Position numbers and translations under genes: made by a program. Source: Chryseobacterium daecheongense (lineage in GTDB: Bacteria; Bacteroidota; Bacteroidia; Flavobacteriales; Weeksellaceae). Taken from it: a stretch of DNA of 64,000 bases. Every line of letters begins with the position of its first letter. Positions within the stretch are counted from its first letter, which is position 1. The notes under the pieces are model-generated. The model was not told the origin of the DNA, did no database searches, and was given only the letters and a program-made list of their open reading frames with translations. This document shows, in pieces, positions 42,520 through 51,166 of the stretch. The stretch is from positions 3,038,001 to 3,102,000 of the forward strand of contig CP115858.1 of NCBI GenBank assembly GCA_027920525.1. The letters run 5' to 3'.

Positions 42520-43923
42520 CTACGCAAAAAATAAATAAGCCAGCGCAATTGACGTGATAACACCTACTAAATCGGCCAGAAGCATTGCAATTACCGCATA
42601 TCTTGTATTTTTAACCGCTACGGCCCCGAAATAGACAGCAATTACATAAAACGTCGTATCTGAGCTTCCTTGCAGAACTGCTGCTAATTTTCCCTGAAAA
42701 CTATCTGCTCCGAATGTGGACATGGTGTCAACCATCATTCCGCGTGCTCCCGACCCTGAAAGAGGTTTTATTAAAGCTGTGGGTAATCCGTCCACAAATC
42801 TTGCATCTAAACTGGCTGCATTGGCAACCCATTTCATTCCATCTATGATCACATCAAAAACCCCCGAGGTCCTGAGAAGAGAAATAGCGATCAACATTCC
42901 AACTAAATAGGGGATAATCTTAACACAAGTTGTAAATCCTTCTTTTGCGCCATCAATAAAGGCGTCAAATACATTGATCTTTTTATAAACTGCTCCAAGC
43001 ACGATCGCTAAGAAAATAAACAAAATAAGGCCATTACTTAGAACCTTGCTGAATGTATCCAGCTCATCTTTACTCAATCGGACAAGGTATAAAACCAAAA
43101 AACCTATAATTGCTGAAATTCCACCGACATATGCAATTACGATTGGACGAAGCAGATTGATCTTCTGGTAAAGAGAAATGATGATCATTGCTGCCAGTGT
43201 TGCGGTAAAAGTAGCAATCATACATGGAAGAAAGATATCCGTTGGCGTCTTTGAGCCCATGGAGGCTCTTATAGCAATGATAGAAACCGGGATCAGCGTC
43301 ATTCCACCAGCATGAAGACACAGAAACATGATCTGGGAATTACTGGCGGTGTCTTTATTGGGGTTTAAGGTCTGTAAGCTTTCCATGGCCTTAAGTCCGA
43401 AAGGAGTGGCTGCGTTGTCAAGTCCCAGCAGGTTCGCACTAAAATTCATTAGCATATGGCCGAAAGCAGGATGGTTTTTAGGAATTTCCGGGAAAAGTTT
43501 TGAAAAGAAAGGCTGAATAAGCCGGCTTAGCAAATTGATTCCACCTGCTTTTTCCGCAATACTCATAAAACCCATAAAAAGAGTCATGATGCCTATTAGC
43601 CCAATGCATATTTTAACTGCAGTTTCTGCCGTCCCAGTGACCCCGTCAGCTTCCTGAACACGATATACCTTTACGTTTTGTTGTAATGAGTCTGTTTTAT
43701 AATGAATTCTGTCTTCTGCAAAATCAGGTTTCTTCGTAAGGCTGTCCCTGATAATGGGAGAAAGCGTATTCATTTTTTTCGATGCGATCTGTACTGTATC
43801 TCCTGCTTTTCCTACTACCATATCATTGAAAATGGTATTATAATGACTTGAAGAGATATATTTTATGCTTGCAACGGCGATAGCAACGATAATAAAAGCG
43901 GACCAAATTCTGCTTAAAACCAT
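42520..43923 (-). CDS. SpmA/SpmB-like nucleoside-recognition membrane protein (fused)
   Basis: 467 residues with about ten membrane segments and two Gate (nucleoside-recognition) domains: an N-terminal SpmA-like half (SANLLGLDNAATPFGLKAM) and a C-terminal SpmB-like half (TALIKPLSGSGARGMM, VLQGSSDTTFYVIAVYFG). SpmA and SpmB are separate spore-maturation proteins in Bacillus; here they are one polypeptide in a non-sporulating phylum. A transport role is likely, substrate unknown. A periplasmic segment of about 70 residues sits after the first helix. A minus-7 box lies at 43951-43958. Confidence 0.88.
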   Translation of the reverse strand: MVLSRIWSAFIIVAIAVASIKYISSSHYNTIFNDMVVGKAGDTVQIASKKMNTLSPIIRDSLTKKPDFAEDRIHYKTDSLQQNVKVYRVQEADGVTGTAETAVKICIGLIGIMTLFMGFMSIAEKAGGINLLSRLIQPFFSKLFPEIPKNHPAFGHMLMNFSANLLGLDNAATPFGLKAMESLQTLNPNKDTASNSQIMFLCLHAGGMTLIPVSIIAIRASMGSKTPTDIFLPCMIATFTATLAAMIIISLYQKINLLRPIVIAYVGGISAIIGFLVLYLVRLSKDELDTFSKVLSNGLILFIFLAIVLGAVYKKINVFDAFIDGAKEGFTTCVKIIPYLVGMLIAISLLRTSGVFDVIIDGMKWVANAASLDARFVDGLPTALIKPLSGSGARGMMVDTMSTFGADSFQGKLAAVLQGSSDTTFYVIAVYFGAVAVKNTRYAVIAMLLADLVGVITSIALAYLFFA

Positions 43924-43950
43924 TTGATTGAATTAATTGTTTAAACTTAT

Positions 43951-43958
43951 CAAAAATA
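43951..43958 (-). promoter_or_regulatory. Minus-7 box for the SpmA/SpmB-like gene
   Basis: CAAAAATA on the plus strand, TATTTTTG on the minus strand, 27 bases upstream of the start. Confidence 0.45.
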
Positions 43959-44010
43959 CTTTAAACTACAAAGGACACAAAGGGGCCAATGTTTTTTTTA
44001 GTTAAACCGG

Positions 44011-44520
44011 CTATTCTTCAAGATATACAAGATGGCCCTCAAAATGGTCATCGAGGTTTTTAAGGACTTTTGCGTCGTCCATCTTTTTAACCAAAGCATC
44101 TATAAAAAAACTTTTTTCAAAAAACTGCCGGTGAATACCAGGAAGAATTTCCATAAAATAATCCATTCCGATCTTATTATTATGAAGGTCCATCTTGGTT
44201 TCCAAAGGTTTATTTGGAAATAATTCTTCGTGTAAATCTGTTATTTTTTTGCAGAAATCAAGAGCTTTTTGAGGTGAGGAGATCTTGGAACAATACATCA
44301 AAATAAAACAACACCATAATGCATGTCTGAAGGCATTGCCAATTCCATTATTTGAAGCTGTTTCAGGAAAACGAGCCTGTGCAATGGTGAAGGCTTTAAC
44401 AGTCGCATAAAAACTCAATATGGAAAATAAAGGATGTGGCAGAACAAGAGATAAAAGACGGAGAATCTTTTTAAAACTCATGGCCCGAATGGTATTGAAA
44501 AATATTCTGAAGGTTCTCAT
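44011..44520 (-). CDS. DUF6973-like protein
   Basis: 169 residues. Histidine/aspartate motifs NAFRHALWCCFI, KITDLHEELFP and DLHNNKIGMDYF resemble the DUF6973 pattern of possible metal-binding helices; function unknown. Two candidate starts exist: M1 at 44520, directly abutting the accD terminator, and M14 at 44481 (MSFKKILRLL). The terminator so close suggests the second. A hydrophobic stretch near 27-50 may associate with the membrane. Confidence 0.65.
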   Translation of the reverse strand: MRTFRIFFNTIRAMSFKKILRLLSLVLPHPLFSILSFYATVKAFTIAQARFPETASNNGIGNAFRHALWCCFILMYCSKISSPQKALDFCKKITDLHEELFPNKPLETKMDLHNNKIGMDYFMEILPGIHRQFFEKSFFIDALVKKMDDAKVLKNLDDHFEGHLVYLEE

Positions 44521-44527
44521 AAATAAA

Positions 44528-44553
44528 AATCTCTCCCTAATCAGAGAGAGATT
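44528..44553 (-). terminator. Intrinsic terminator of accD
   Basis: AATCTCTC (44528-44535) pairs with GAGAGATT (44546-44553); on the minus strand TTTTTATTT follows, running into the next gene's first possible start codon. Confidence 0.85.
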
Positions 44554-44575
44554 ATATCGTATTTGTTACAAATTT

Positions 44576-45430
44576 TTAAGCATGTGTTGCTAATAAATTT
44601 ACTGTTTTAGAGACCACATCTTTAATTTCTGTTCTCTTCACAATAAAGTCTACAAATCCTTTTTCCTGAAGGAATTCAGATGTCTGGAAGCCTTCCGGTA
44701 AATCTCTACCGATTGTTTCGCGAATTACCCTTGGTCCTGCAAAACCGATCAGAGCTCCAGGTTCAGCCATAATGATATCTGCTGTCATTGCAAAAGATGC
44801 AGTAATTCCTCCAAAAGTAGGATCACATAAATAAGCAATATACAGTAAGCCCGCTTCTGAAAGCTGTGCTAATTTAGCCTGTACTTTTGCCAACTGCATC
44901 AAAGAATAAGTTGCTTCCTGCATTCTTGCTCCTCCGGACTGACAAATGATCATATAAGGAAGTTTATGTGCGATACAATAATCTACAGCTCTTCTTATCT
45001 TTTCTCCCATTACAGATCCCAGAGATCCTCCGATGAAAGCAAAGTCCATACAAGAAACCACCATTTCAGTGCCTTTCACTGTTCCTACAGCATTTCTGAT
45101 AGAGTCTGTAAGTTTTGTTTTTGCTTTTACTTCTTTCAGACGATCAACATATGGCTTTGTATCTTTGAAGTTTAGGATGTCTATACTTTCAACATTAGCA
45201 TCTAGTTCAGTGAATTTACCTTCATCAAAAAGGATATCAAAAAATTCTGCACTTCCTATTCTTACATGAAATCCATCTTCAGGAGAAACATAATTGTTTT
45301 TCCTTAGCTCTTCGTGTTCCACTATTTTTCCTGATGGAGTTTGGTGCCAAAGGCCCTTAGGAACATCCTTTTTTTCATCAGTAGAAGTGGTAATGTTTTT
45401 TGCTTTTCTTTTAAACCAGTCGAATGCCAT
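44576..45430 (-). CDS. accD: Acetyl-CoA carboxylase carboxyltransferase subunit beta, without zinc ribbon cysteines
   Basis: 284 residues. AccD transfers carboxyl from biotin to acetyl-CoA in the first step of fatty-acid synthesis. The crotonase core motifs are clear ([50 protein letters not shown]). The N-terminal zinc ribbon is remodelled: where E. coli AccD has two CxxC pairs, this protein has LWHQTPSGK and NNYVSPEDG with no cysteine. Single transcription unit with a good promoter at 45471-45503 and a terminator. Confidence 0.95.
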   Translation of the reverse strand: MAFDWFKRKAKNITTSTDEKKDVPKGLWHQTPSGKIVEHEELRKNNYVSPEDGFHVRIGSAEFFDILFDEGKFTELDANVESIDILNFKDTKPYVDRLKEVKAKTKLTDSIRNAVGTVKGTEMVVSCMDFAFIGGSLGSVMGEKIRRAVDYCIAHKLPYMIICQSGGARMQEATYSLMQLAKVQAKLAQLSEAGLLYIAYLCDPTFGGITASFAMTADIIMAEPGALIGFAGPRVIRETIGRDLPEGFQTSEFLQEKGFVDFIVKRTEIKDVVSKTVNLLATHA

Positions 45431-45460
45431 TTTTGTTTGTATTAATGTATAAATGTAAAA

Positions 45461-45501
45461 TGTATTAGTGCAAATGTATGAATACGTTTTACACTAATAC
45501 A
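45461..45501. repeat. 10-bp inverted repeat in the accD promoter / fbaA 3' region
   Basis: TGTATTAGTG (45461-45470) and CACTAATACA (45492-45501) with 21 bases between. The right arm overlaps the accD minus-33 element, so it could be an operator; it also lies just after the fbaA stop and could be its terminator. Confidence 0.5.
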
Positions 45502-45503
45502 AA
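45471..45503 (-). promoter_or_regulatory. Promoter of accD
   Basis: On the minus strand TTTG (45500-45503), 21 bases, TACATTTG (45471-45478). Confidence 0.6.
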
Positions 45504-45513
45504 TGTACAGTTC

Positions 45514-46584
45514 TTATTTTAAAGTATTTACGTTATTTAAATCTTCAAAAGCTTTAACCAATCTTGTAGAGAACGTTTCTTCACCTTTTCTTACCCAAAC
45601 TCTTGGGTCATAGAATTTTTTGTTAGGTTTTTCTTCTCCCTCAGGGTTTCCGATTTGAGATCTTAAATAATCGATATTGTTAACCATATAATCTCTAACA
45701 CCTTCTGTATAAGCGAACTGAAGATCCGTGTCAATATTCATTTTGATCACACCGTAATCAATTGCTTCTCTGATTTCTTCTAAAGTAGAACCAGAACCTC
45801 CGTGGAATACAAAGTTGACCGGTTTTGCAGCTGTTCCGAATTTTTCCTGAACAAATTTCTGAGAATTATCCAGAATTTTTGGTGTAAGAACAACATTTCC
45901 AGGCTTGTAAACTCCATGTACGTTACCGAATGCCGCAGCAATAGTAAAGTTATCAGAAACAGCCTTTAGTTTTTCGTATGTGTAAGCTACATCTTCCGGT
46001 TGCGTATATAATTTTGCATTATCTACATCAGAGTTATCAACACCATCTTCTTCTCCTCCTGTAACACCGATTTCAACTTCCAGAGTCATCTGCATTTTTG
46101 CCATTCTTTCGAAATATTTAGCAGAAATTTCAATGTTTTCTTCTAAAGGCTCCTCAGAAAGGTCCAGCATATGGGAAGAATAAAGAGATTTTCCTGTTAG
46201 TCTGAAATACTCTTCATTAGCATCCATTAAACCGTCAATCCAAGGCAATAGTTTTTTTGCGCAGTGGTCTGTATGTAAGATTACAGTAGCTCCATAAGCT
46301 TCTGCCAAAGTGTGAATATGTCTAGCACCGGCAATAGCTCCTAAAATAGCAGACTTTTGTCCGTCGTTGCTTAATCCTTTTCCTGCGTTGAACGCAGCTC
46401 CACCATTTGAAAACTGAATAATAACAGGAGAGTTTAGTTTTGCTGCAGTTTCCATAACAGCATTTACGTTGCTGGAACCGATAACGTTTACAGCTGGTAA
46501 CGCAAATTTATTTTCTTTAGCATACTGAAAAATATCAGTAACCAATTGACCTGTGGCAACTCCTGCCGGAAAAATTCTGCTCAT
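45514..46584 (-). CDS. fbaA: Class II fructose-bisphosphate aldolase
   Basis: 356 residues, full length for the zinc-dependent type. It splits fructose-1,6-bisphosphate in glycolysis and runs backward in gluconeogenesis. Zinc and substrate motifs: VILHTDHCAKKLLPW, MLDLSEEPLEENIEI, FGNVHGVYKPGN and FHGGSGST. The C-terminus has NIDTDLQFAYTEGVRDY. Single gene. Confidence 0.96.
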   Translation of the reverse strand: MSRIFPAGVATGQLVTDIFQYAKENKFALPAVNVIGSSNVNAVMETAAKLNSPVIIQFSNGGAAFNAGKGLSNDGQKSAILGAIAGARHIHTLAEAYGATVILHTDHCAKKLLPWIDGLMDANEEYFRLTGKSLYSSHMLDLSEEPLEENIEISAKYFERMAKMQMTLEVEIGVTGGEEDGVDNSDVDNAKLYTQPEDVAYTYEKLKAVSDNFTIAAAFGNVHGVYKPGNVVLTPKILDNSQKFVQEKFGTAAKPVNFVFHGGSGSTLEEIREAIDYGVIKMNIDTDLQFAYTEGVRDYMVNNIDYLRSQIGNPEGEEKPNKKFYDPRVWVRKGEETFSTRLVKAFEDLNNVNTLK

Positions 46585-46654
46585 GTTTTACTTTTTAAAT
46601 AAATTATTAGGTGTTTGTAAAGTTGTTGTAAAGGTAATAAAATTTGCTTAAATG

Positions 46655-47521
46655 CTAATTTCTTTTGTCCCGCCCCCAAAGTAGTTTCTGGCGGATTGTT
46701 TCATAGAAACTTAAATTATTAGGCTGAACCAAAAGAATCTGGAAATCAGCCTTTTTTATAACGACTTCCTGATCAGTCTCTATATGTATTAGTCTTGAAT
46801 CAAGTGAAAGAGAATATTGGGATACCCTGCTTTCTACCTTGAATTTTATCTCAACACGGTCATTTACTACCAGTGGCCTTACATTCAGATTATGTGGCGC
46901 AATAGGAGTTATGACAAAGTTTTCGTTATTAGGAGAAATAATAGGCCCTCCACAACTCAATGAGTAGGCTGTAGAACCTGTAGGAGTGGAGACAATAACA
47001 CCATCTCCCCAGAATACATTCAGAAATTCATCATTGATAAATGAATCTACGGTGATCATGGACGTTGTTTCTTTTCTTGAAACGGTGACGTCATTCAAAG
47101 CGTATGGAAAAAATTCTTCAGATCTTGGGGAAACCACTTCGATCACAGAGCGTCGGCTGGTTTTTACATCTCCTTTCAGAATTGCGTCAAGTTCTTTGAA
47201 TGCTTCTTCCTTGGTAAAGCTGGCTAAAAAACCCAACCTTCCTGTATTTACTCCGACAATAGGAATTTCGAGATCTTCAATAAAGGTTAAAGAGTTGACT
47301 ATCGTTCCGTCTCCTCCGAATGTGAAAAAAAGATCAACTTCTTTCTCTACAAGATCCTGTTTATTATTAAAGGTTTCGAAAATTTTTGAAAACTGAAGGG
47401 CTTCAGCCATTTCATCGTATAAAACAGATTTTACGCCCCTGCTCTCAAGCTCTGAAACGAATTTGCTTAAATATAAAAAAGTATCAAGATCTTTTTTTTG
47501 AGAATATATAGCTGCCTTCAT
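46655..47521 (-). CDS. nadK: NAD kinase
   Basis: 288 residues. NadK phosphorylates NAD to NADP. The GGDGT motif (FTFGGDGTIVNS), the catalytic region TPTGSTAYSLSCGGP and the later PHNLNVRPLVV match the family. It begins one base after the CBS-domain gene stop, so the two form an operon. Confidence 0.95.
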   Translation of the reverse strand: MKAAIYSQKKDLDTFLYLSKFVSELESRGVKSVLYDEMAEALQFSKIFETFNNKQDLVEKEVDLFFTFGGDGTIVNSLTFIEDLEIPIVGVNTGRLGFLASFTKEEAFKELDAILKGDVKTSRRSVIEVVSPRSEEFFPYALNDVTVSRKETTSMITVDSFINDEFLNVFWGDGVIVSTPTGSTAYSLSCGGPIISPNNENFVITPIAPHNLNVRPLVVNDRVEIKFKVESRVSQYSLSLDSRLIHIETDQEVVIKKADFQILLVQPNNLSFYETIRQKLLWGRDKRN

Positions 47522-47522
47522 G

Positions 47523-48173
47523 TTATATTTCTATAAATTTTTGGAAAAAGCCAAATCTGTCTTTAAACAGGTCTGTTTTTTCATCAGAGTAGAATTTTTC
47601 AACAATTCTATAATCATAACGGTCGAACGTGGCATCAATAGATGCAAGATTTTCATTGCTGATCTTTATGGTTACCCTAACCACTTCTTCCGACATAAAA
47701 CTGATAAATCCACCGTAGAATTTAGAATTGTTGCTTTCCACAATATTGGCAATTTCTGTCATGGAATATTTTCTTGCGGGAGCTTCTACAGTAAGTATAG
47801 CTCCTGATTCAGAAAACAAAGGATAGCGTGATAAATCCTGAAAGACATCTTCACACATGATATATCCTAAATATTTTTCTGTTTTATTGATGACCGGAAT
47901 TACATTCGAATTGAAGGTGTAAAACAAACGAATGCTGTCCATGATATTGTTATCCTCAAGAATAGCAAATCGTTCAACCTGGTGCTCCAGATCTTTTAAT
48001 GTTCCTTCAGCGTCATAAAGAAACTCTCTGGCAATAGCTCCGTAAAAGTGATGGGATTTTTTAATGAAAACATGAGTATATCCAAAGTCTTCTAATGTAC
48101 TTCTTGCTGATTCTATTGAGTCAGTCAGGCTAAAACATGGGAAATCCTTTGAGATATAGTCCTTGATAAACAT
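47523..48173 (-). CDS. CBS-domain pair with ACT-like C-terminal domain
   Basis: 216 residues. Residues 1-125 make two CBS motifs (DSIESARSTLEDFGYTHVFI, NNIMDSIRLFYTFNSNVIPV, EKYLGYIMCEDVF) that often bind adenine nucleotides. The C-terminal 70 residues (VEAPARKYSMTEIANIVESN, VVRVTIKISNENL) have ACT-like beta-alpha-beta pattern. It is one base upstream of nadK, which suggests a nucleotide-sensing role linked to NADP or another energy signal; this is inference from position. Confidence 0.82.
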   Translation of the reverse strand: MFIKDYISKDFPCFSLTDSIESARSTLEDFGYTHVFIKKSHHFYGAIAREFLYDAEGTLKDLEHQVERFAILEDNNIMDSIRLFYTFNSNVIPVINKTEKYLGYIMCEDVFQDLSRYPLFSESGAILTVEAPARKYSMTEIANIVESNNSKFYGGFISFMSEEVVRVTIKISNENLASIDATFDRYDYRIVEKFYSDEKTDLFKDRFGFFQKFIEI

Positions 48174-48257
48174 TGTGCTAATTTATAAAAAATTAAACGA
48201 AACTGTTTTGTAATATTCGTTTTTTTTTTCGTGAAAATGAAAAATCCGGGCCAAAAA

Positions 48258-48288
48258 TTTGTTTGTAAATAAAAATAAAGTATCTTTG
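48258..48288 (+). promoter_or_regulatory. Consensus plus-strand promoter without a downstream gene
   Basis: TTTG (48258-48261), 19 bases, TATCTTTG (48281-48288). The next plus-strand gene is over 1.2 kb away; a hairpin terminator follows within 80 bases. Confidence 0.5.
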
Positions 48289-48294
48289 TCGCCT

Positions 48295-48364
48295 TTCATT
48301 TTTACTTTTTATTAGATTTATTTCAAACTGCACTGTCTATTGGACATATGCAGTTTTTTATTTT
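48295..48364 (+). ncRNA. Candidate small RNA of about 65-70 bases
   Basis: Predicted transcript from the promoter at 48258-48288, ending in a hairpin (outer arms AAACTGCA 48325-48332 and TGCAGTTT 48349-48356, inner TGTC/GACA) followed by TTTATTTT. No ORF of length. The same hairpin sits just after the TrmH-type gene stop on the other strand and could simply end that gene. No known RNA family recognised. Confidence 0.35.
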
Positions 48365-48888
48365 AAAGCCTTTGTAAACTCCCACATAACGAGCCCTCCG
48401 CATACACTTACATTCAATGAATGTTTTGTTCCTAGTTGAGGAATTTCCAGGAATACATCAATGTTTTCCAAAGCTTCATCACTTATTCCTTCTACCTCAT
48501 TACCCAGTATCAAGGCATATTTTTTAGTCTTATCGATGGTAAAATCTGTGATCATAGTACTATTACTGGTTTGCTCTATGCCAATAATTTCAAACCCCTG
48601 ACTTTTTAAATCCCTTATTGCTGTGTTGATATCATTTTCATATGCCCAGTCTACACTTTCTGTAGCTCCTAAAGCTGCTTTGTGAATTTCACGGTGGGGT
48701 GGTTGCGGAGTAATACCACAAAGAATTATTTTTTCAATCAAAAAAGCATCGGCTGTTCGGAACGTGGCTCCTACATTGTGCATACTTCTTACATTATCCA
48801 AAATGACGATCAAAGGAATTTTCTCAACCTTTTTAAATGTTTCAACATCTATTCTGTTGAGTTCTTCCAGTTTTAATTTATGTACCAA
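48358..48888 (-). CDS. TrmH/SpoU-family RNA 2'-O-methyltransferase
   Basis: 176 residues, a single SPOUT domain with trefoil knot. Motifs: NVRSMHNVGATFRTADAF (motif 1), ALILGNEVEGIS (motif 2) and IPQLGTKHSLNVSVC (motif 3). It methylates ribose of a tRNA or rRNA nucleotide; which one cannot be told. The small size resembles TrmL/TrmH rather than RlmB, which has an extra N-terminal domain. Five bases separate it from the ywqK-like gene upstream. Confidence 0.88.
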   Translation of the reverse strand: MVHKLKLEELNRIDVETFKKVEKIPLIVILDNVRSMHNVGATFRTADAFLIEKIILCGITPQPPHREIHKAALGATESVDWAYENDINTAIRDLKSQGFEIIGIEQTSNSTMITDFTIDKTKKYALILGNEVEGISDEALENIDVFLEIPQLGTKHSLNVSVCGGLVMWEFTKALK

Positions 48889-48893
48889 TTATA

Positions 48894-49514
48894 TTATTTT
48901 GTAGAGATTAATTTTCCGTCTTTATATATTTCTGTTTTTTCAATGCTTCCGTCTTCACGGTAATGAACACGTGTTCCATTCCATTTATCGTTGGCGAACT
49001 CTGTTTCACGCTGAACTTTTCCTGATGGATAAAGCATTTTCCATTTTCCTGTGGCTATCCCGTTTTCGTAGTAGCCAATTTGTTTCACCGATTTGCCGTT
49101 CTCGTAAAAAACCTTGCTTTCACCATTCAGCTTTCCGAACTTATAATTTGAAATTTCGGTGATGGTGCCGGAAGGTGAATAAAACGTACCGGTAGAAGCA
49201 TTGTCATAGACATTTTTTTCTCCGTTTCTGAAAACCTCTTTAGAAGTCAGAATACCATTTTTATCGTAGTACGCCCATTCTTTTATTTTGTAATCCTTTT
49301 TGTATTCTCCTTTTGCCTGAACTTTTCCATTTTCATAGTAAAAGATTGCATCACCATCCAGTTTTCCCTTTTTCCATTCAGCGATTTCTTTGACCTGCCC
49401 GTTTTCAAAAAACTGCTTACAAGTTCCTTCCTGTAATCCGTCTTTAAATCCACATGGTTTTTGTGCTATTGCCAAAGGAGATGCAGAAAATAATAAAAGA
49501 AAAATGTATTTCAT
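48894..49514 (-). CDS. Exported MORN/YwqK-repeat protein
   Basis: 206 residues from ATG 49514, where a signal peptide (ending PLAIAQ) begins; the earlier start at 49571 would put 19 residues before it. The rest is a series of about seven repeats of the type FYENGKVQAKGEYKK-G (KGKLDGDAIFYYENGK, FGKLNGESKVFYENGK, KWNGTRVHYREDGS), the MORN-like unit of YwqK proteins. In Bacillus YwqK is an antitoxin, but these exported copies in Bacteroidota are usually of unknown role. Confidence 0.82.
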   Translation of the reverse strand: MKYIFLLLFSASPLAIAQKPCGFKDGLQEGTCKQFFENGQVKEIAEWKKGKLDGDAIFYYENGKVQAKGEYKKDYKIKEWAYYDKNGILTSKEVFRNGEKNVYDNASTGTFYSPSGTITEISNYKFGKLNGESKVFYENGKSVKQIGYYENGIATGKWKMLYPSGKVQRETEFANDKWNGTRVHYREDGSIEKTEIYKDGKLISTK

Positions 49515-49546
49515 AGATTTTTTTATTTCAAAAATAGTAAAATAGT

Positions 49547-49554
49547 TATATTTG
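49547..49554 (+). promoter_or_regulatory. Minus-7 box for the 49570 gene
   Basis: TATATTTG, exact TAnnTTTG, 15 bases before the ATG at 49570. Confidence 0.5.
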
Positions 49555-49569
49555 ATTAAAAAATATGAC

Positions 49570-50169
49570 ATGAAAAATTTACTTGTATTCGGGATGCTAA
49601 CCTCTGCTTTTATACTATCAAAAGCTCAGAATACATATTATCCACAGGCCTTCTTTGATAAAAAACTGGCTCAAAACATGATCGGTTTTGGAAATTCTAC
49701 CATTGAAGGAGTGGCGTCTACCAAACAAAAAAACAACTGGGGAATCAAACCTTTACTGGGGGAAAAACATTATGCACCAAAAGGAACCGTTGTTATGCTT
49801 TTTCCTGTAACCCCTTATTTTGAAGAATTTTATAAGATGAGGAAAAAGTATGAGAATAAGAAAACAACCGTTTACATGTCTGATGAAGCTTTTAAATACA
49901 GAATAGAAGCTCTGACTGATGATCATGGCAGATTTAAATTTGAAAAATTAAAACCGGGTAATTATTATCTCGAGACGATTGTGAATTTTACTGCAACGGC
50001 AAGTTATCAGCAGCAAACAGGACAGTCGGATGCTTATAATGCTTACGGAGGATACCTTTATTCAACACCTATATACCAGACTTTTTTCTATAACTATTCG
50101 TCGGCAAATCGCGAAAGTAAATTTGTAGAAATCAAGCAAGATGGAGAACTAAAAGAAATCAACCTCTAA
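49570..50169 (+). CDS. Exported protein with carboxypeptidase-regulatory-like domain
   Basis: 200 residues from ATG 49570; the in-frame TTG at 49552 is inside the minus-7 box. A signal peptide (ending in LSKAQ) is followed by a region ending in an Ig-like/CarboxypepD-like strand set (YRIEALTDDHGRFKFEKLKP then GNYYLETIVNF). The C-terminal part has tyrosine-rich sequence (YNAYGGYLYSTPIYQTFFYN). Unknown function. Its last bases overlap the bestrophin gene. Confidence 0.7.
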   Translation: MKNLLVFGMLTSAFILSKAQNTYYPQAFFDKKLAQNMIGFGNSTIEGVASTKQKNNWGIKPLLGEKHYAPKGTVVMLFPVTPYFEEFYKMRKKYENKKTTVYMSDEAFKYRIEALTDDHGRFKFEKLKPGNYYLETIVNFTATASYQQQTGQSDAYNAYGGYLYSTPIYQTFFYNYSSANRESKFVEIKQDGELKEINL

Positions 50170-50179
50170 AGGTTGATTT
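50156..50179. terminator. Terminator overlapping both convergent gene ends
   Basis: AAATCAACCT (50156-50165), loop CTAA, AGGTTGATTT (50170-50179), then TATTTTTT. It spans the stop codons of the 49570 gene and the bestrophin gene. Confidence 0.75.
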
Positions 50180-51059
50180 TATTTTTTAATCCCATGATCT
50201 GATGGACATTTTTTTCAATATTCTGAGCAATGGTTTCCATCGGAATATCATTTTCATCATTATTGAAAGGGTCCTCAATTTCTTCGGCAATAAGTTCCAG
50301 ACTCATTAAGACATAATAGACGAATACAGTCAGAGGAATCATAAATAAACCAATGCTGATAACATATGCTACAGGCAAAGCCAATACATATAAAATGATG
50401 AATTTCTTTACAAAAGACGAATAAGAATAAGGAATAGGTGTGTTTTTGATTCTTTCGCAACCTCCGCAAATATCCAGAAACCCTGAAAGCTGAGTGTCCA
50501 GATATACCATTTCTACATCTGTAATTTTACCTTCCTTTTTTAGCTGATTTAATTTATGGCTGAGTAATATTACAATTTCACTGGGGCCATGGTGCTTAAG
50601 GGATTTTTCGATCTCAGAATAATCTTCATCCAATGCAAGTCTTGTAGATTCCTTAGAAAGGTGCTTGGCGAGAAAATGAGGAAAGAACTTCAAGTATCTT
50701 GCCACCTGTTCTGCACTATGTCTGTCATTGTCAAGGATTAAATTGAGCTTTATGGCAATATTCCGGGTATCATTCACCAGTTTTCCCCATAACTTTCTTC
50801 CTTCCCACCATCTGTCATAAGCCGTATTCGTCCGGAATACCAATAGTAAAGAAAGCACAAACCCTAATAATGAATGGATCATACCTACATTGCTTACCGC
50901 AGATTTTGACGTGAGATGTAGATACTCCACCTCAAGATATTCGATTCCGTAAGAATATACTCCCACCAATAGCATTGTTGGAAAAAGGATCTTCAGGGTA
51001 TCGCTTTTATGTAGGCTGAAAAGTATTTTCAGGAAATGTTTTGTATTATAAACTCTCAT
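50166..51059 (-). CDS. Bestrophin-family (YneE-like) channel protein
   Basis: 297 residues with two membrane pairs (about 20-40, 55-80, 210-232, 235-255). The bestrophin signature FRTNTAYDRWWEGRKLWG is present, followed by NDTRNIAIKL. Bacterial members form pentameric cation or anion channels. The C-terminal region (LELIAEEIEDPFNNDENDIPM) matches the family. Single gene, convergent with its downstream neighbour. Confidence 0.92.
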   Translation of the reverse strand: MRVYNTKHFLKILFSLHKSDTLKILFPTMLLVGVYSYGIEYLEVEYLHLTSKSAVSNVGMIHSLLGFVLSLLLVFRTNTAYDRWWEGRKLWGKLVNDTRNIAIKLNLILDNDRHSAEQVARYLKFFPHFLAKHLSKESTRLALDEDYSEIEKSLKHHGPSEIVILLSHKLNQLKKEGKITDVEMVYLDTQLSGFLDICGGCERIKNTPIPYSYSSFVKKFIILYVLALPVAYVISIGLFMIPLTVFVYYVLMSLELIAEEIEDPFNNDENDIPMETIAQNIEKNVHQIMGLKNKINL

Positions 51060-51166
51060 AAATTAGGTTGATCTTACAAAGATAATTTTTTTCATTTTAT
51101 ACTTTCTTTACGGAAACCCGTAATGGGATCTTCTTCGAGCTTATTTTCTTTGTAAAAAAACTAAAA

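Noticed and set aside
48894..49514. YwqK toxin-antitoxin pair
   Set aside because: The protein has a signal peptide and no toxin partner; repeat similarity alone does not make it an antitoxin.
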